Part shown: piece by piece, positions 49,761-58,652 of the stretch
How positions within the stretch are numbered: position 1 is the first letter of the stretch
How the letters are laid out: the number at the start of each line of letters is the position of its first letter
Assembly (NCBI GenBank): GCA_036278935.1
Contig: DASUKA010000146.1
Span: 35,401-99,400, forward strand
Direction of reading: 5' to 3'
DNA: 64,000 nucleotides
DNA from: DASSNR01 sp036278935
Lineage (GTDB): Bacteria; Gemmatimonadota; Gemmatimonadetes; Gemmatimonadales; Gemmatimonadaceae
Program-made: the position numbers and the translations under genes
The notes under the pieces: generated by a model
Seen by the model: the letters and a program-made list of their open reading frames with translations, nothing else
Database searches by the model: none
Told to the model about the DNA's origin: nothing

Positions 49761-50593
49761 TCCGCCTCCGTGTCATCCGCATCGAGGGCCCATCCATCCC
49801 CGTCCATCGCCTCCAGCAGTTGGTCGCGCTCGTCGAGCAAGACGCCGCTCACGATGGCGTGGCCGCCGGGTGCCAGTGCCTCCCGCATCGCGGGCGACAA
49901 CCGCACGAGTACGGACGAGAAGAGATTGGCCATGATCAACTGCACCGGAGCGACCAGCGGCAGCAGCACACCGGCATCTCCGTGCACGACCGTCACGCGA
50001 TCGCCCACACCATTCCGCTCGACGTTCGACTCGGCGTTGCCAATCGCATCTTCATCTCGTTCGATCGCGGCCACCCACGCCGCGCCCAGCCGCGCCGCCG
50101 CAATCGAGAGGATGGCGCTCCCAGCGCCCAGGTCCGCCACCCGATCGCCCCCGTGCACGATGCGCTGCATGAGCCGAAGGACACCGCGCGTGGTGGGGTG
50201 CTCGCCCGTACCGAACGCCATCGCGGGATCGATAATGATCACCCCGCCCTCTGCGTCCGATGTCTCCGCAAGCCAGGGCGGCGCGACCGTGAGCCGCCCG
50301 ACACGTTGCACGCCCACTCGTGGCGCCCAGCGCTCGGCGCGCCCGGCGTCTGGTGCCGGCTCGCAATGCATCCGCGCATGCCGTGCCTCGCGCGACATCA
50401 TCGCTCGCACGGCGTCCAGATCGGCCGTGCTTGGCAGATACGTCGCGAGCACGTTCCCGATCTCCTGCACGCCGGCCGCCCCTGCCTCAAAGAGCACCCT
50501 GGCGGCCGCGCTCGCCTCTGCCGGCGCCTCCACCTCGACGCGCACCGATACCCAGCTGGGAGCGGCCGCCTGCGCGTCGGCGGCGTCAGGCAC
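49730..50593 (-). CDS. prmA: ribosomal protein L11 methyltransferase
   Basis: The 287-residue enzyme methylates ribosomal protein L11. IIDPAMAFGTGEHPTTRGVL is the PrmA hallmark, and VADLGAGSAILSIAAARLGA is the SAM motif. NLFSSVLVRLSPAM corresponds to the catalytic NxxxxxL region. The GTG start overlaps the dnaJ stop by 8 nt. The N-terminal substrate-binding domain looks complete. Confidence 0.93.
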   Translation of the reverse strand: MPDAADAQAAAPSWVSVRVEVEAPAEASAAARVLFEAGAAGVQEIGNVLATYLPSTADLDAVRAMMSREARHARMHCEPAPDAGRAERWAPRVGVQRVGRLTVAPPWLAETSDAEGGVIIIDPAMAFGTGEHPTTRGVLRLMQRIVHGGDRVADLGAGSAILSIAAARLGAAWVAAIERDEDAIGNAESNVERNGVGDRVTVVHGDAGVLLPLVAPVQLIMANLFSSVLVRLSPAMREALAPGGHAIVSGVLLDERDQLLEAMDGDGWALDADDTEAEWWSGVLHPQ

Positions 50594-51713
50594 CCAGTGC
50601 CTCTTTCACCTTGGACCAGAACCCCTTCTCGCGCTGACCCGGCTTTTCGGTGTCCATGGACGCAAGCTGCCGTACAAGCGCCTCCTGCTCGTTCGTGACC
50701 GACTGCGGCGTCCAGAGTTGTACGCGGACTTCCATGTCCCCCGTCCCGCCAACGTTCACGCGCGGCAACCCTCGGCCGCGGATGTGAAAGACCTGCCCGC
50801 TCTGCGTGCCCTTCGGCATGCGCAGTGTGAACGAGCCATTCACCAGTGGCACGTCGATGTCGGCGCCCAGTATGAGTTGGGGATAGGTGACGAGCACTTC
50901 GGTGAAGAGATCGGCCCCATCGCGCTCGAAGCGCGGGTCCTCCTCCACGTCGAACACGACCAGAATATCCCCGCGCGGACCGCCGCGCGGCCCCACGCTG
51001 CCCATTCCGCGAAGGGTCATGTACTGGCCGGTGGAGACGCCCGGAGGAATGTCCACGGGAATGGTGTGCTCGCCGCGCAACCGTCCCTCACCGCGGCACT
51101 TCTTGCACTGCGCCTCGATGGTCTTTCCCTGACCGGCGCATGTGGGGCACGGTGCCACGCTCACGAACTGTCCGAAGAAGGAGCGCTGCGCCCGACGGAC
51201 TTCCCCACTCCCGCCGCAGGTCGCGCAGCGCACCGCCGCGGTGCCGGGCTCGGCCCCGGTCCCCTCGCACCGGTCGCACGGATCCAGCAGCTTGACCGTG
51301 AACTGCTTCTGCGCGCCCGTCGCGACCTCGGCGAGCGTGAGAGGAATGGTGACCTTGACGTCGGCACCCGAGCGCACGCCGCCGCGCGACCGACCGCCGA
51401 ACAGCTCATCCAGACCGGCAAAGCCGCCGAAGTCGCGCATGAAGATACCGAGCGCCTCCGAGAGGTCGACGTGGTGGAAGCCGCCGAAGCCCCCACGCAA
51501 CCCCGCATCGCCGTACCGGTCGTACGCGGCACGCTTCTGCGGATTCCCCAGAATGTCGTACGCCTCGGTAATCTCCTTGAAGCGCTCCTCCGCCTCCTTG
51601 GAGCCGTTGTTCCGATCGGGATGGAACTGCATAGCGAGCTTGCGATACGCCTTCTTGATGTCGTCGTCGTGGGCATCGGACGACACGCCGAGCACCGAGT
51701 AATAGTCTGCCAT
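50586..51713 (-). CDS. dnaJ: chaperone DnaJ
   Basis: The 375-residue type I J-protein stimulates DnaK. The J domain (1-70) has the HPD motif in MQFHPDRNNG. A Gly/Phe region follows. Four CxxCxGxG repeats (CDRCEGTG, CATCGGSG, CPTCAGQG, CKKCRGEG) form the two zinc centres. The C-terminal substrate domains include PPGVSTGQYMTLRGMG. It lies 38 nt after hrcA; grpE and dnaK are not adjacent. Confidence 0.97.
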   Translation of the reverse strand: MADYYSVLGVSSDAHDDDIKKAYRKLAMQFHPDRNNGSKEAEERFKEITEAYDILGNPQKRAAYDRYGDAGLRGGFGGFHHVDLSEALGIFMRDFGGFAGLDELFGGRSRGGVRSGADVKVTIPLTLAEVATGAQKQFTVKLLDPCDRCEGTGAEPGTAAVRCATCGGSGEVRRAQRSFFGQFVSVAPCPTCAGQGKTIEAQCKKCRGEGRLRGEHTIPVDIPPGVSTGQYMTLRGMGSVGPRGGPRGDILVVFDVEEDPRFERDGADLFTEVLVTYPQLILGADIDVPLVNGSFTLRMPKGTQSGQVFHIRGRGLPRVNVGGTGDMEVRVQLWTPQSVTNEQEALVRQLASMDTEKPGQREKGFWSKVKEALGA

Positions 51714-51751
51714 TGTATCCAGAATGAATTGCGGAAGCGATGAGTCGAGTA

Positions 51752-52792
51752 TCAGTCGAGCAACTCGCTGACGAGCTGCGAGGTGTGCGTCACCAGCGAG
51801 ATGACCTTCTGATAGGGCATGCGCGTGGGTCCGATCACGCCGATCACGCCCGACAACGCTCCCGCGCTGTATTCGGCCGTGACGAGGGTGAAGTCGGACA
51901 GTTGCGGATCCTCATGTTCGTCGCCAATCGTGATGGTGATGCCGGGCAGCGCGCTCCGCCGACGCAGAAGCGCGCCCAACGTCTCCGGCTGCTCCGTGAG
52001 CGTGAACAGCTTGCGCATCTGGGCACCGGTCGAGAATTCGGGTTGCTCCGCGAGCACCGAGGGGCTGCCAAGCACCAGGCGCGCGTCAGCGGGCAGGGCG
52101 ACGTCGAAGATCTGATCGCCCTCCTGAATGAAGATGTTGAGCAGATCGCCCGCCTCCGGCTCCATCGCGCGGTCACGCAACCGCTCGGAGAGGGAGGTGC
52201 GGATCTCGCGTAGCGTGAGCCCGACCAGTCGCTCGTGCAGCACGATGGAGACTTCCGCGAGCGCCCGTTCGGCGATCTCTCCAGGCACCTCCACGAAGAT
52301 GCTGTGCGCGACTCCGCCGCTGAGCCGCAGCACCAGCAGCAGGCGTCCCGAGGAGGGGCGGATCAGCTCGAGCCGCTCCAGCCGTGCCTCTTCCAGGCGC
52401 GGGCCGAGCGCGATGCCCAATTCCTGTGTGAGAAGGCCGAGCATCTGCGCCGCACGGCGGAGAATCGCCTCGATGGCGGTCCCACCGGTCGCGAGCTGCT
52501 CCAGCAACTTCCCACTCGCCTCGGCACCAATGGGGGACAGACGCATGAGCGAATCCACGTACACACGGTACGCCATGTCCGTCGGGATGCGACCGGCGGA
52601 CGTGTGCGGGTGAAAGAGGTAGCCCTTGTCCTCGAGGTCGCTCATGGTGTTGCGAATCGTCGCCGGCGACACCCCCAGCGCGAACCGGCGCGAGATGGTT
52701 CTCGAGCCCGCCGGCTCTGCGGTCTCCACGTAGGACTGTATGACCGCCTCGAGCACTCGTCGCTCACGCTCAGTCAGCTGCGGCAGAGTCAT
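51752..52792 (-). CDS. hrcA: heat-inducible transcription repressor HrcA
   Basis: The 346-residue repressor binds CIRCE elements of chaperone operons. The N-terminal winged helix includes LTERERRVLEAVIQSYVETA, SRTISRRFALGVSPATIRN and MSDLEDKGYLFHPHTSAGR, all strongly conserved. The GAF-like core and C-terminal GVIGVIGPTRMPYQKVISLV complete it. It starts 10 nt after the hemW stop, so it is probably read through from upstream. I see no CIRCE inverted repeat in front of it. Confidence 0.95.
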   Translation of the reverse strand: MTLPQLTERERRVLEAVIQSYVETAEPAGSRTISRRFALGVSPATIRNTMSDLEDKGYLFHPHTSAGRIPTDMAYRVYVDSLMRLSPIGAEASGKLLEQLATGGTAIEAILRRAAQMLGLLTQELGIALGPRLEEARLERLELIRPSSGRLLLVLRLSGGVAHSIFVEVPGEIAERALAEVSIVLHERLVGLTLREIRTSLSERLRDRAMEPEAGDLLNIFIQEGDQIFDVALPADARLVLGSPSVLAEQPEFSTGAQMRKLFTLTEQPETLGALLRRRSALPGITITIGDEHEDPQLSDFTLVTAEYSAGALSGVIGVIGPTRMPYQKVISLVTHTSQLVSELLD

Positions 52793-52802
52793 AAGTGTAA
52801 AC

Positions 52803-53936
52803 TTAGCAACAACTTGAAGTGTGCGTCAAGTCAACGGACAGGGCATCCAGCCGAAGCCATCCCGCCGCGGTGAGCTTGAGGCGCGCGCCGTCGCGCCACG
52901 CCCAGCCCGCGTCGATCCATAGCTGCACCCGCGCCGCGATGTCGTCCGTGAGCGCGATCCCTGCGTCCGTTCGGAGCCCGAGGTAGCACTCCTCCATGCG
53001 GTGATCCTCACCGGTAAGGACCTCCTCCCCGGCCAGGGGGTCACGGCCGCCGGACACGGCGCGCTCCCAGCCCGCGTAGGCGGCCAGGTTCCACCGCCTC
53101 CGCGTCCCATCGAACGAATGCGCTGAGGGCCCCAGCCCCAGGTAGGGAACGCGCCGCCAGTAGCTGGCATTATGCCGCGAGCGCCATCCCGGGCGCGCAT
53201 AGTTCGACACCTCGTAATGCTCGTACCCTGCAGCCACCAAAAGGTCGTGCGCCCGCACGAACTCCGCTTCGTACCGCTCATCGGGCGCCTCATGTACCAT
53301 CCCCCGCTCGCGCCACCGATGGAGGGGCGTGGCTGGCTCCACTGTCAGCCCGTACAACGAGACGTGCGGCGGATCGAGCGCGAGGGCGCTCTGCAGGTCG
53401 TCGCGCCAGTTGCGCTCGAGCGCTTCGGGAAGCGCGAAGATGAGATCGAGCGAGAAGTTGGCGATGCCGCCGGCGCGGGCCGCCTCGACCGCGCTCGTAA
53501 TCTGCGCGGCCGTATGGGTGCGATGCATCCAGGCGAGCACGCCATCCTCGAACGACTGTGCGCCGATGGAAAGCCGCGTGACCCCTGCCGTGCGCCAGTG
53601 ACGCACCGCCGGGATTGTGACATCCTCGGGGTTGGCCTCGATCGTGATCTCGGCCGCCTCATCCAGCGTGAAGCGGCCGCGCAGCAGATCGAGGAGCTCC
53701 GCCACACCATCCGCCCCCAGCCGCGAGGGCGTGCCACCGCCGACGTACAGCGTATCGACGCTCCACCGCCTGATATGATCGTCGCGAAGCTCCAGCTCCG
53801 CGGCGAGCGCCGCGAGGTACTCGCGCACCGGGACGGTGCGCCGCACGGCGATGGAGAAATCGCAGTAGGAGCAACGCCGGCCACAGAAGGGGACGTGGAC
53901 GTAGACGTGACGGGGAGGCACGGTGAAAGATAGCAC
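52803..53936 (-). CDS. hemW: radical SAM family heme chaperone HemW
   Basis: The 377-residue protein has the radical SAM cluster Cys18, Cys22 and Cys25 in PFCGRRCSYCDFS. YVGGGTPSRLG, RLSIGAQSF and LDLIFALPE follow, all HemW/HemN-like. The C-terminal HemN domain includes YEVSNYARPGWRSRHNASYW and LGLGPSAHSF. The HNxxYW and dispersed features favour HemW over the true coproporphyrinogen dehydrogenase HemN. It commonly precedes hrcA. Confidence 0.92.
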   Translation of the reverse strand: MLSFTVPPRHVYVHVPFCGRRCSYCDFSIAVRRTVPVREYLAALAAELELRDDHIRRWSVDTLYVGGGTPSRLGADGVAELLDLLRGRFTLDEAAEITIEANPEDVTIPAVRHWRTAGVTRLSIGAQSFEDGVLAWMHRTHTAAQITSAVEAARAGGIANFSLDLIFALPEALERNWRDDLQSALALDPPHVSLYGLTVEPATPLHRWRERGMVHEAPDERYEAEFVRAHDLLVAAGYEHYEVSNYARPGWRSRHNASYWRRVPYLGLGPSAHSFDGTRRRWNLAAYAGWERAVSGGRDPLAGEEVLTGEDHRMEECYLGLRTDAGIALTDDIAARVQLWIDAGWAWRDGARLKLTAAGWLRLDALSVDLTHTSSCC

Positions 53937-53942
53937 GTGCGT

Positions 53943-54926
53943 TCAGCGCCTGCGGATCTCTCCGGTGAGCGCGCACTCGATGGCGCCCGACAGCTCGAGC
54001 GCCGTGACGGCCGCCAGGCACTCGCGTGCAGGGAGGGCCGAGCGCGTGGTGAGCGTGTCGAGATCGAGCGCGCCCTCACCGAGTGCCTGCCATACCGCGC
54101 GCTCCGGCCCGCCCTCCGGCACCGCAACGCGGGAGAGCGGAAGGGTGCAGCCGAACAGCGCCAGCGCATCGGCGGTGCTCGCGATCACCATGGCGCCGTC
54201 GCGCAGCAGCTCGTTGGAGCCGGCGCTCTGCGGCATGTCGATGGGACCCGGCACGGCCGCGACGGTCCGTCCCAGATCGAGCGCATGGCTGGCGGTGATC
54301 AACGCCCCGCTGCGGAGCGGTGCTTCGACCACCAGCGTCACCTGCGCCAGGGCAGCAATGAGCCGGTTGCGCTTGGGGAAGGACCCACTGGTGGCGCGCG
54401 CGCCTGGCAGCTCCTCGGACAACACGAGACCACGCTCGGCGATCTCCGCGTGCAGGGCCCGATGCGCCACCGGGTACGGGACATCCACGCCGGTGCCGAG
54501 TACCGCGACGGTGCGTCCTCCCGCATCCAGTGCCGCGCGATGCGCGAGTCCGTCGATCCCGCGCGCCATTCCGCTCACGATCGTCACCCCGGCGCGCGCG
54601 AGCGCGCCGGCCAGTTCGCGCGTGACGCGTTCTCCGTACGGCGTCGCCCGCCGCGTTCCAACAATGGCCACGGCGGGCAGCCGAAGCATCGCCGGATCGC
54701 CGAGCGCGAACAGATGCGCCGGCGGATCGGGAAGATCGTGCAGCGCCGTGGGATAGTCGGCATTGCCTGGGAGCAACACCAGCGCCCCCCGCTCTGCCGC
54801 TCTCTCGAGCGCCGCACCGGCGGCTTCCATGGCGGCTGCCTTGTCCGACAACCCCGGCGCCCGCTGCCACGCCAGTTCCGGTGTCCCAAAGCGCTCCACG
54901 AGCTCGTGGTACCGCACCGGTCCCAC
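53943..54926 (-). CDS. dprA: DNA-processing protein DprA
   Basis: The 327-residue protein loads RecA on incoming ssDNA in transformation. The Rossmann core has AIVGTRRATPYGERVTREL, VSGMARGIDGLAHRAAL, TVAVLGTGVDVPYP and SGSFPKRNRLIAALA. A C-terminal DML1-type winged helix follows. The start is uncertain: GTG 54926 opens with GPVRYHELVERFG, whereas homologues have about 10 more residues (LALxxxxGxGP). These are encoded just upstream (ALALALARG) but only behind a CTG at about 54974. Confidence 0.9.
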   Translation of the reverse strand: MGPVRYHELVERFGTPELAWQRAPGLSDKAAAMEAAGAALERAAERGALVLLPGNADYPTALHDLPDPPAHLFALGDPAMLRLPAVAIVGTRRATPYGERVTRELAGALARAGVTIVSGMARGIDGLAHRAALDAGGRTVAVLGTGVDVPYPVAHRALHAEIAERGLVLSEELPGARATSGSFPKRNRLIAALAQVTLVVEAPLRSGALITASHALDLGRTVAAVPGPIDMPQSAGSNELLRDGAMVIASTADALALFGCTLPLSRVAVPEGGPERAVWQALGEGALDLDTLTTRSALPARECLAAVTALELSGAIECALTGEIRRR

Positions 54927-54969
54927 GCCCCTGGCCAGCGCGAGCGCCAGCGCGTGGCGGGCGCCGGGG

Positions 54970-55992
54970 TCAGGGGAGGACGGCGTCTTCCGTCCTCACA
55001 GCGTCCCGCGCCCGGAGCGCGCGCAGGTGGTCCCAGAGCGCGGAGAGCAGGCGATCCAGCCCTTGGTGCGCCACGGCGCTGATGGCGAACACGCCAAACG
55101 ACTCCGGCGCATGGAGCGCTGGCGGTTCCATGTCGCCCAGGAGGTCCATCTTGGTAAACACCACGCAGTGGGGCTTGGAGGCGAGCTCCGGGGAGTAGCT
55201 GCGGATCTCGTGGCGCAAGGCGTCGTACTCGAGCTGCCAGTCGAGAGCATCGATGGGAATCAAAAAGGCCAGCACGCGCGTGCGCTCGATGTGCCTGAGG
55301 AACTGCAGCCCCAGCCCGCGTCCCTCGTGCGCTCCCTCGATGATGCCCGGAATATCGGCCACGACGAAGGTGCGATGGTCGGACAGCTCCACCACGCCCA
55401 ACCCCGGCGCCAGCGTGGTAAACGGGTAGTCGGCAATCTTGGGATGTGCCGCCGAGATGACCGAGAGCAGCGTGGACTTGCCCGCGTTGGGCTGACCCAC
55501 CAGCCCCACATCGGCAATGAGCTTGAGCTCGAGCTCCAGCTCGCGCGATTCTCCCTCTTCGCCCGGCTGCCATTCGCGCGGCGCCTGATGCGTGGCCGTG
55601 GCGAAGAACGCGTTCCCCTTCCCGCCCCGCCCCCCGCGGGCCACGAGAATTTCCTCGCCGTCGCGCACCACTTCACCCAGGATCACTCCGGTGCCCACAT
55701 CGCGCACCACGGTTCCCACGGGCACCGGCAGCGTGACATCGCGCCCCGATCGCCCGGTTTTATTCGCGCCCATCCCATGCTCGCCGCGCTCGGCGACCCA
55801 GTTGCTGCGGTATGTGTAGTCGAGCAGCGTGCTGAGGTTGGAATCCGCGCGCACGATGACGTTGCCGCCGCGGCCCCCGTTCCCGCCATCGGGCCCGCCC
55901 AGCGGCACGCGGAACTCCCGGCGAAAGGATGTGGCCCCCGATCCCCCCGTCCCTGCCTCCACGTGGATGTCGACCCGATCGATGAACGACAT
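54970..55992 (-). CDS. obgE: GTPase ObgE/CgtA
   Basis: The 340-residue GTPase acts in 50S assembly and stress response. The glycine-rich Obg fold (1-158) starts MSFIDRVDIHVEAGTGGSGA. The G domain has G1 LVGQPNAGKSTLL, G2 YPFTTLAPGLG, G3 DIPGIIEGAHEG and the TKMD (G4) motif. There is no C-terminal Obg-specific extension. The ATG overlaps the CMD-family stop (TAATG). The usual rplU-rpmA genes are not upstream. Confidence 0.96.
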   Translation of the reverse strand: MSFIDRVDIHVEAGTGGSGATSFRREFRVPLGGPDGGNGGRGGNVIVRADSNLSTLLDYTYRSNWVAERGEHGMGANKTGRSGRDVTLPVPVGTVVRDVGTGVILGEVVRDGEEILVARGGRGGKGNAFFATATHQAPREWQPGEEGESRELELELKLIADVGLVGQPNAGKSTLLSVISAAHPKIADYPFTTLAPGLGVVELSDHRTFVVADIPGIIEGAHEGRGLGLQFLRHIERTRVLAFLIPIDALDWQLEYDALRHEIRSYSPELASKPHCVVFTKMDLLGDMEPPALHAPESFGVFAISAVAHQGLDRLLSALWDHLRALRARDAVRTEDAVLP

Positions 55993-56654
55993 TACCGACC
56001 TCCCCGGTCTCCGTGCACACGCGCCCAGATGCGCGCGTGCTGTTCAACGCACTCCTCGCTCGACCATTGCGCGGCCAGCGCCAGCACCGCGTCCACCTGC
56101 TCTGGCGTTGCGCCCACATTCAGCGCTCCGCGCAGGTGCGCGTGCAACTGCCGGTCCTGCTCGGTCACCGCGCATACCCCGACCACGCAGAGCTCGCGAC
56201 GGCGGAGATCCAGCCCCGGACGGCTCAACACCTTGCCGTAGCCGTCGATGATCATCCAGGCATCGAGCGCCGGATGCAGCTGGCTGATATTGGTGCGCAA
56301 ACGCTCGTACCACTCGCCGTACACGGCAGCACATGTACGTTCGCCGCGAGTCTTCCACTCCCCGGCGTGGCCGTAGTCAGTGCCCTCATCCGCAGCCGGG
56401 GCCGGTGACGGCGAGACATGCCGCCACTCCCGCGCGGCGTTGAGGGCGCGCGGCATGCCCACAAACAAGTACGACTGCAGCATGAGCTCCTCTATCCATC
56501 GTGGATCCGTCCCCCGCTCCAGGGCACGCGTTATGGCCGCACGCACGTCGAGCGCGCGGCCCACCGCTATGATGATCGCGATGCGCACCAACTCGTATGT
56601 CGGCACGTCCACCGCGCCATCGATCATATCGCGGTCGGAATCAATGACTGTCAT
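55992..56654 (-). CDS. carboxymuconolactone decarboxylase (CMD/AhpD-like) family protein
   Basis: The 220-residue helical protein has a CMD-like repeat. WIEELMLQSYLFVGMPRALN in the first half and RRELCVVGVCAVTEQDRQLHAHLRGAL in the second match the family, with a Cys pair at C-x4-C rather than the AhpD CxxC. Such proteins include decarboxylases and peroxidase partners; no specific activity can be assigned. ATG 56654 starts a plausible N-terminus. It is coupled to obgE. Confidence 0.78.
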   Translation of the reverse strand: MTVIDSDRDMIDGAVDVPTYELVRIAIIIAVGRALDVRAAITRALERGTDPRWIEELMLQSYLFVGMPRALNAAREWRHVSPSPAPAADEGTDYGHAGEWKTRGERTCAAVYGEWYERLRTNISQLHPALDAWMIIDGYGKVLSRPGLDLRRRELCVVGVCAVTEQDRQLHAHLRGALNVGATPEQVDAVLALAAQWSSEECVEQHARIWARVHGDRGGR

Positions 56655-56745
56655 CGAAACGTGTTGTCTGGATTCAAAAGTCTGCCCCCTGGCGCGGCAG
56701 ATCCTTCGCCGCCGACCGCGCGGCATCACTCCGCGCCCACCTCCC

Positions 56746-57732
56746 TCACGCGGCCGGGCGAATCTGCCCCACCACCGCACCCCGGGTGTTCTGGATCGAG
56801 CCGCAGAGGAAGGGCACGAGACGGTCAGGCAGCGGATCGGGCAATACCCCCAGCCGTTGCAGCAGGCGCAGCACCGCCGGATGCTGCGCCCGGATCGCGC
56901 CGTCCTCCACCTTGATCGCGAAGGCCACCGATTCGCTCAGCACCGCGACGGTGTGCACGCCTTCGGCGCCGACTTTCGAGAGCACGCTGCCGCCGGTTTC
57001 CTCCATGAGGACGGTATCGAAGCGATCGGTGCCTCCCACCAGGAAGGGATGCGTGGTCATGGCGCGCACGATGCGGCTCGGCACCTCCTCCCGGCGCGCG
57101 GCGGCCGCAGCAAGTCGCGCGAACGCCCCCGCCATCGCCTCCAGCGGCAGACCGAAGGCCACCACGCCGCACCCATCTGTGGCCTGCACAACGCGCTCCA
57201 CGCGGAGCGCCGCCCACCGCGCCACGCTTGCCAGCGCGCGCTGCTGCACCGGATGGGCAGCCTCCGCGTAGTCCGCCGTCGACCACCCGGCGGCGCGGGC
57301 GAAGGCGAGCATGGCCGCATGCTTGCCCGAGCAATTGTTGTGCAGCCGGGTGGGCGCCGCGCCCGATTGTCGCACGATCCCCGCACCACGCGCCGAGAGC
57401 GGCTCGTGGGGGCCGCATGCGAGATCGTCGTCGTCGAATCCCCCAGCGTTCAGCATGGCGCGCACGCGCGTCAGATGCTCGGGCTCTCCGCCGTGCGAGG
57501 CGCACGACAGCGCCAGCTCCTCCTCGCCCCACCCCAGCGTATCGAAGGCGCCGGACTCCACAAAGGGCATCGCCTGAAACGGCTTGGCGCACGAGCGCCA
57601 CATGGTGACCAGCGAAGCATCGCGCGCCGAGCCGCGCAGCACGCCGTTCGCGTCTACGAGGGCGGCGTGCACGCGATGCCGCGATTCCACGAGGGGGCCC
57701 CGCGAAACAACCACATCCAGATCGAAGTGCAT
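56746..57732 (-). CDS. L-asparaginase II (thermolabile type)
   Basis: The 328-residue protein belongs to the asparaginase II family first seen in Rhizobium etli. It is unrelated to E. coli AnsB. Diagnostic segments are VVVSRGPLVESRHRVHAALVD, RSCAKPFQAMP, LSCASHGGEPEHL, HNNCSGKHAAMLA and TDGCGVVAFGLPL. It hydrolyses asparagine in the cytoplasm. No signal peptide is present. It lies 21 nt after the EamA transporter gene, which might export or import an amino acid. Confidence 0.88.
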   Translation of the reverse strand: MHFDLDVVVSRGPLVESRHRVHAALVDANGVLRGSARDASLVTMWRSCAKPFQAMPFVESGAFDTLGWGEEELALSCASHGGEPEHLTRVRAMLNAGGFDDDDLACGPHEPLSARGAGIVRQSGAAPTRLHNNCSGKHAAMLAFARAAGWSTADYAEAAHPVQQRALASVARWAALRVERVVQATDGCGVVAFGLPLEAMAGAFARLAAAAARREEVPSRIVRAMTTHPFLVGGTDRFDTVLMEETGGSVLSKVGAEGVHTVAVLSESVAFAIKVEDGAIRAQHPAVLRLLQRLGVLPDPLPDRLVPFLCGSIQNTRGAVVGQIRPAA

Positions 57733-57753
57733 GGAAGGTAGGGACAGGGAAGC

Positions 57754-58620
57754 TCACGACGTGCGACGAGGCAGCGCCAGCAGGATGCCGCCAAGGACCA
57801 GCGCGCCGCCGACGAGCGTCAGCACGGGCGGCACTTCATGAATGCCGGGGAGCACCAGCGCCAGCAACGTGGCACCCACCGGCTCCCCCAATACGGTGAG
57901 GTTCACGACGTAGGCAGGAAGATAACGGAGCGCCCAGTTCATCCCCGTGTGCCCCATCATCATCGGCCCCACCGCAAGCGCGACGAAGATGGCCAGCTCC
58001 CGCGGCGGCTGGGGGAAGAGCGGCACATGCCGCATCCCGGTCAGGGCGAGGAGGGTGACGAAGCACGCCGTGTACACCAGTCCCACGTACGCCCAGAGAT
58101 CGAGAATCTGCCGCAAGCGGCGCCCCACCAGGTAGTAGAGCGACGCAGCGACAGCAGCCACGAGCGCCAGGGCATCCCCCAGCAGCGCGCGGTTGCCACG
58201 GATCTGCGTGACGGAGCGCAGGTCGCCCCCCGCCACCACCAACGCCCCGACCATCGCCAGCACAATGCCGCTCCATTGTCGCGACGAGGGCGACTCCCCG
58301 AGCCAGACCGCTGACAGAATGGCCACGATGACCGGTTGCAGATTCACCAGCACGACTGATGCGGCGATAGTCGTGAGCTGCACGGAGCTCATCCAGGTCC
58401 AGAAATGGAACGCCAGCATGATGCCCGCGCCCACAGCCAGCAGCACGCCGCGTCGATCGAGGCGCGTCCACTGTCGCCACGCACCCGTGCCGACGAGAAA
58501 GCCGCCCACGATGAGCAGGGAGAAAAAGAGGCGCCAGGTGGCGATGGCCAGGGGATCGGCGTGCGAGAGCCGCACGAGGGGCGCGGCCACTGAGATCCCG
58601 AGCAACGCCAGCGCCAGCAC
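57754..58620 (-). CDS. EamA/DMT-superfamily transporter
   Basis: The 288-residue protein has ten predicted membrane helices in two EamA repeats, for example LALALLGISVAAPLVRLS, VVLVNLQPVIVAILSAVWLG and NLTVLGEPVGATLLALVLPG. The LGE-P motif at the end of each repeat is typical. Substrates of this family are metabolites such as amino acids. The GTG start at 58620 follows the MCE gene by 32 nt. The transport direction cannot be told. Confidence 0.85.
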   Translation of the reverse strand: MLALALLGISVAAPLVRLSHADPLAIATWRLFFSLLIVGGFLVGTGAWRQWTRLDRRGVLLAVGAGIMLAFHFWTWMSSVQLTTIAASVVLVNLQPVIVAILSAVWLGESPSSRQWSGIVLAMVGALVVAGGDLRSVTQIRGNRALLGDALALVAAVAASLYYLVGRRLRQILDLWAYVGLVYTACFVTLLALTGMRHVPLFPQPPRELAIFVALAVGPMMMGHTGMNWALRYLPAYVVNLTVLGEPVGATLLALVLPGIHEVPPVLTLVGGALVLGGILLALPRRTS

Positions 58621-58652
58621 CCCGGCGGCCGAGGGCGCCGGGCGTGGCTGGC

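Noticed and set aside
49770..51743. 657-codon plus-strand frame across prmA and dnaJ
   Set aside because: It spans two unrelated minus-strand genes and has only Ser/Arg-rich sequence, so it is a shadow.
52793..52802. CIRCE element before hrcA
   Set aside because: Only 10 nt separate hemW and hrcA, and no TTAGCACTC-N9-GAGTGCTAA repeat is visible nearby.
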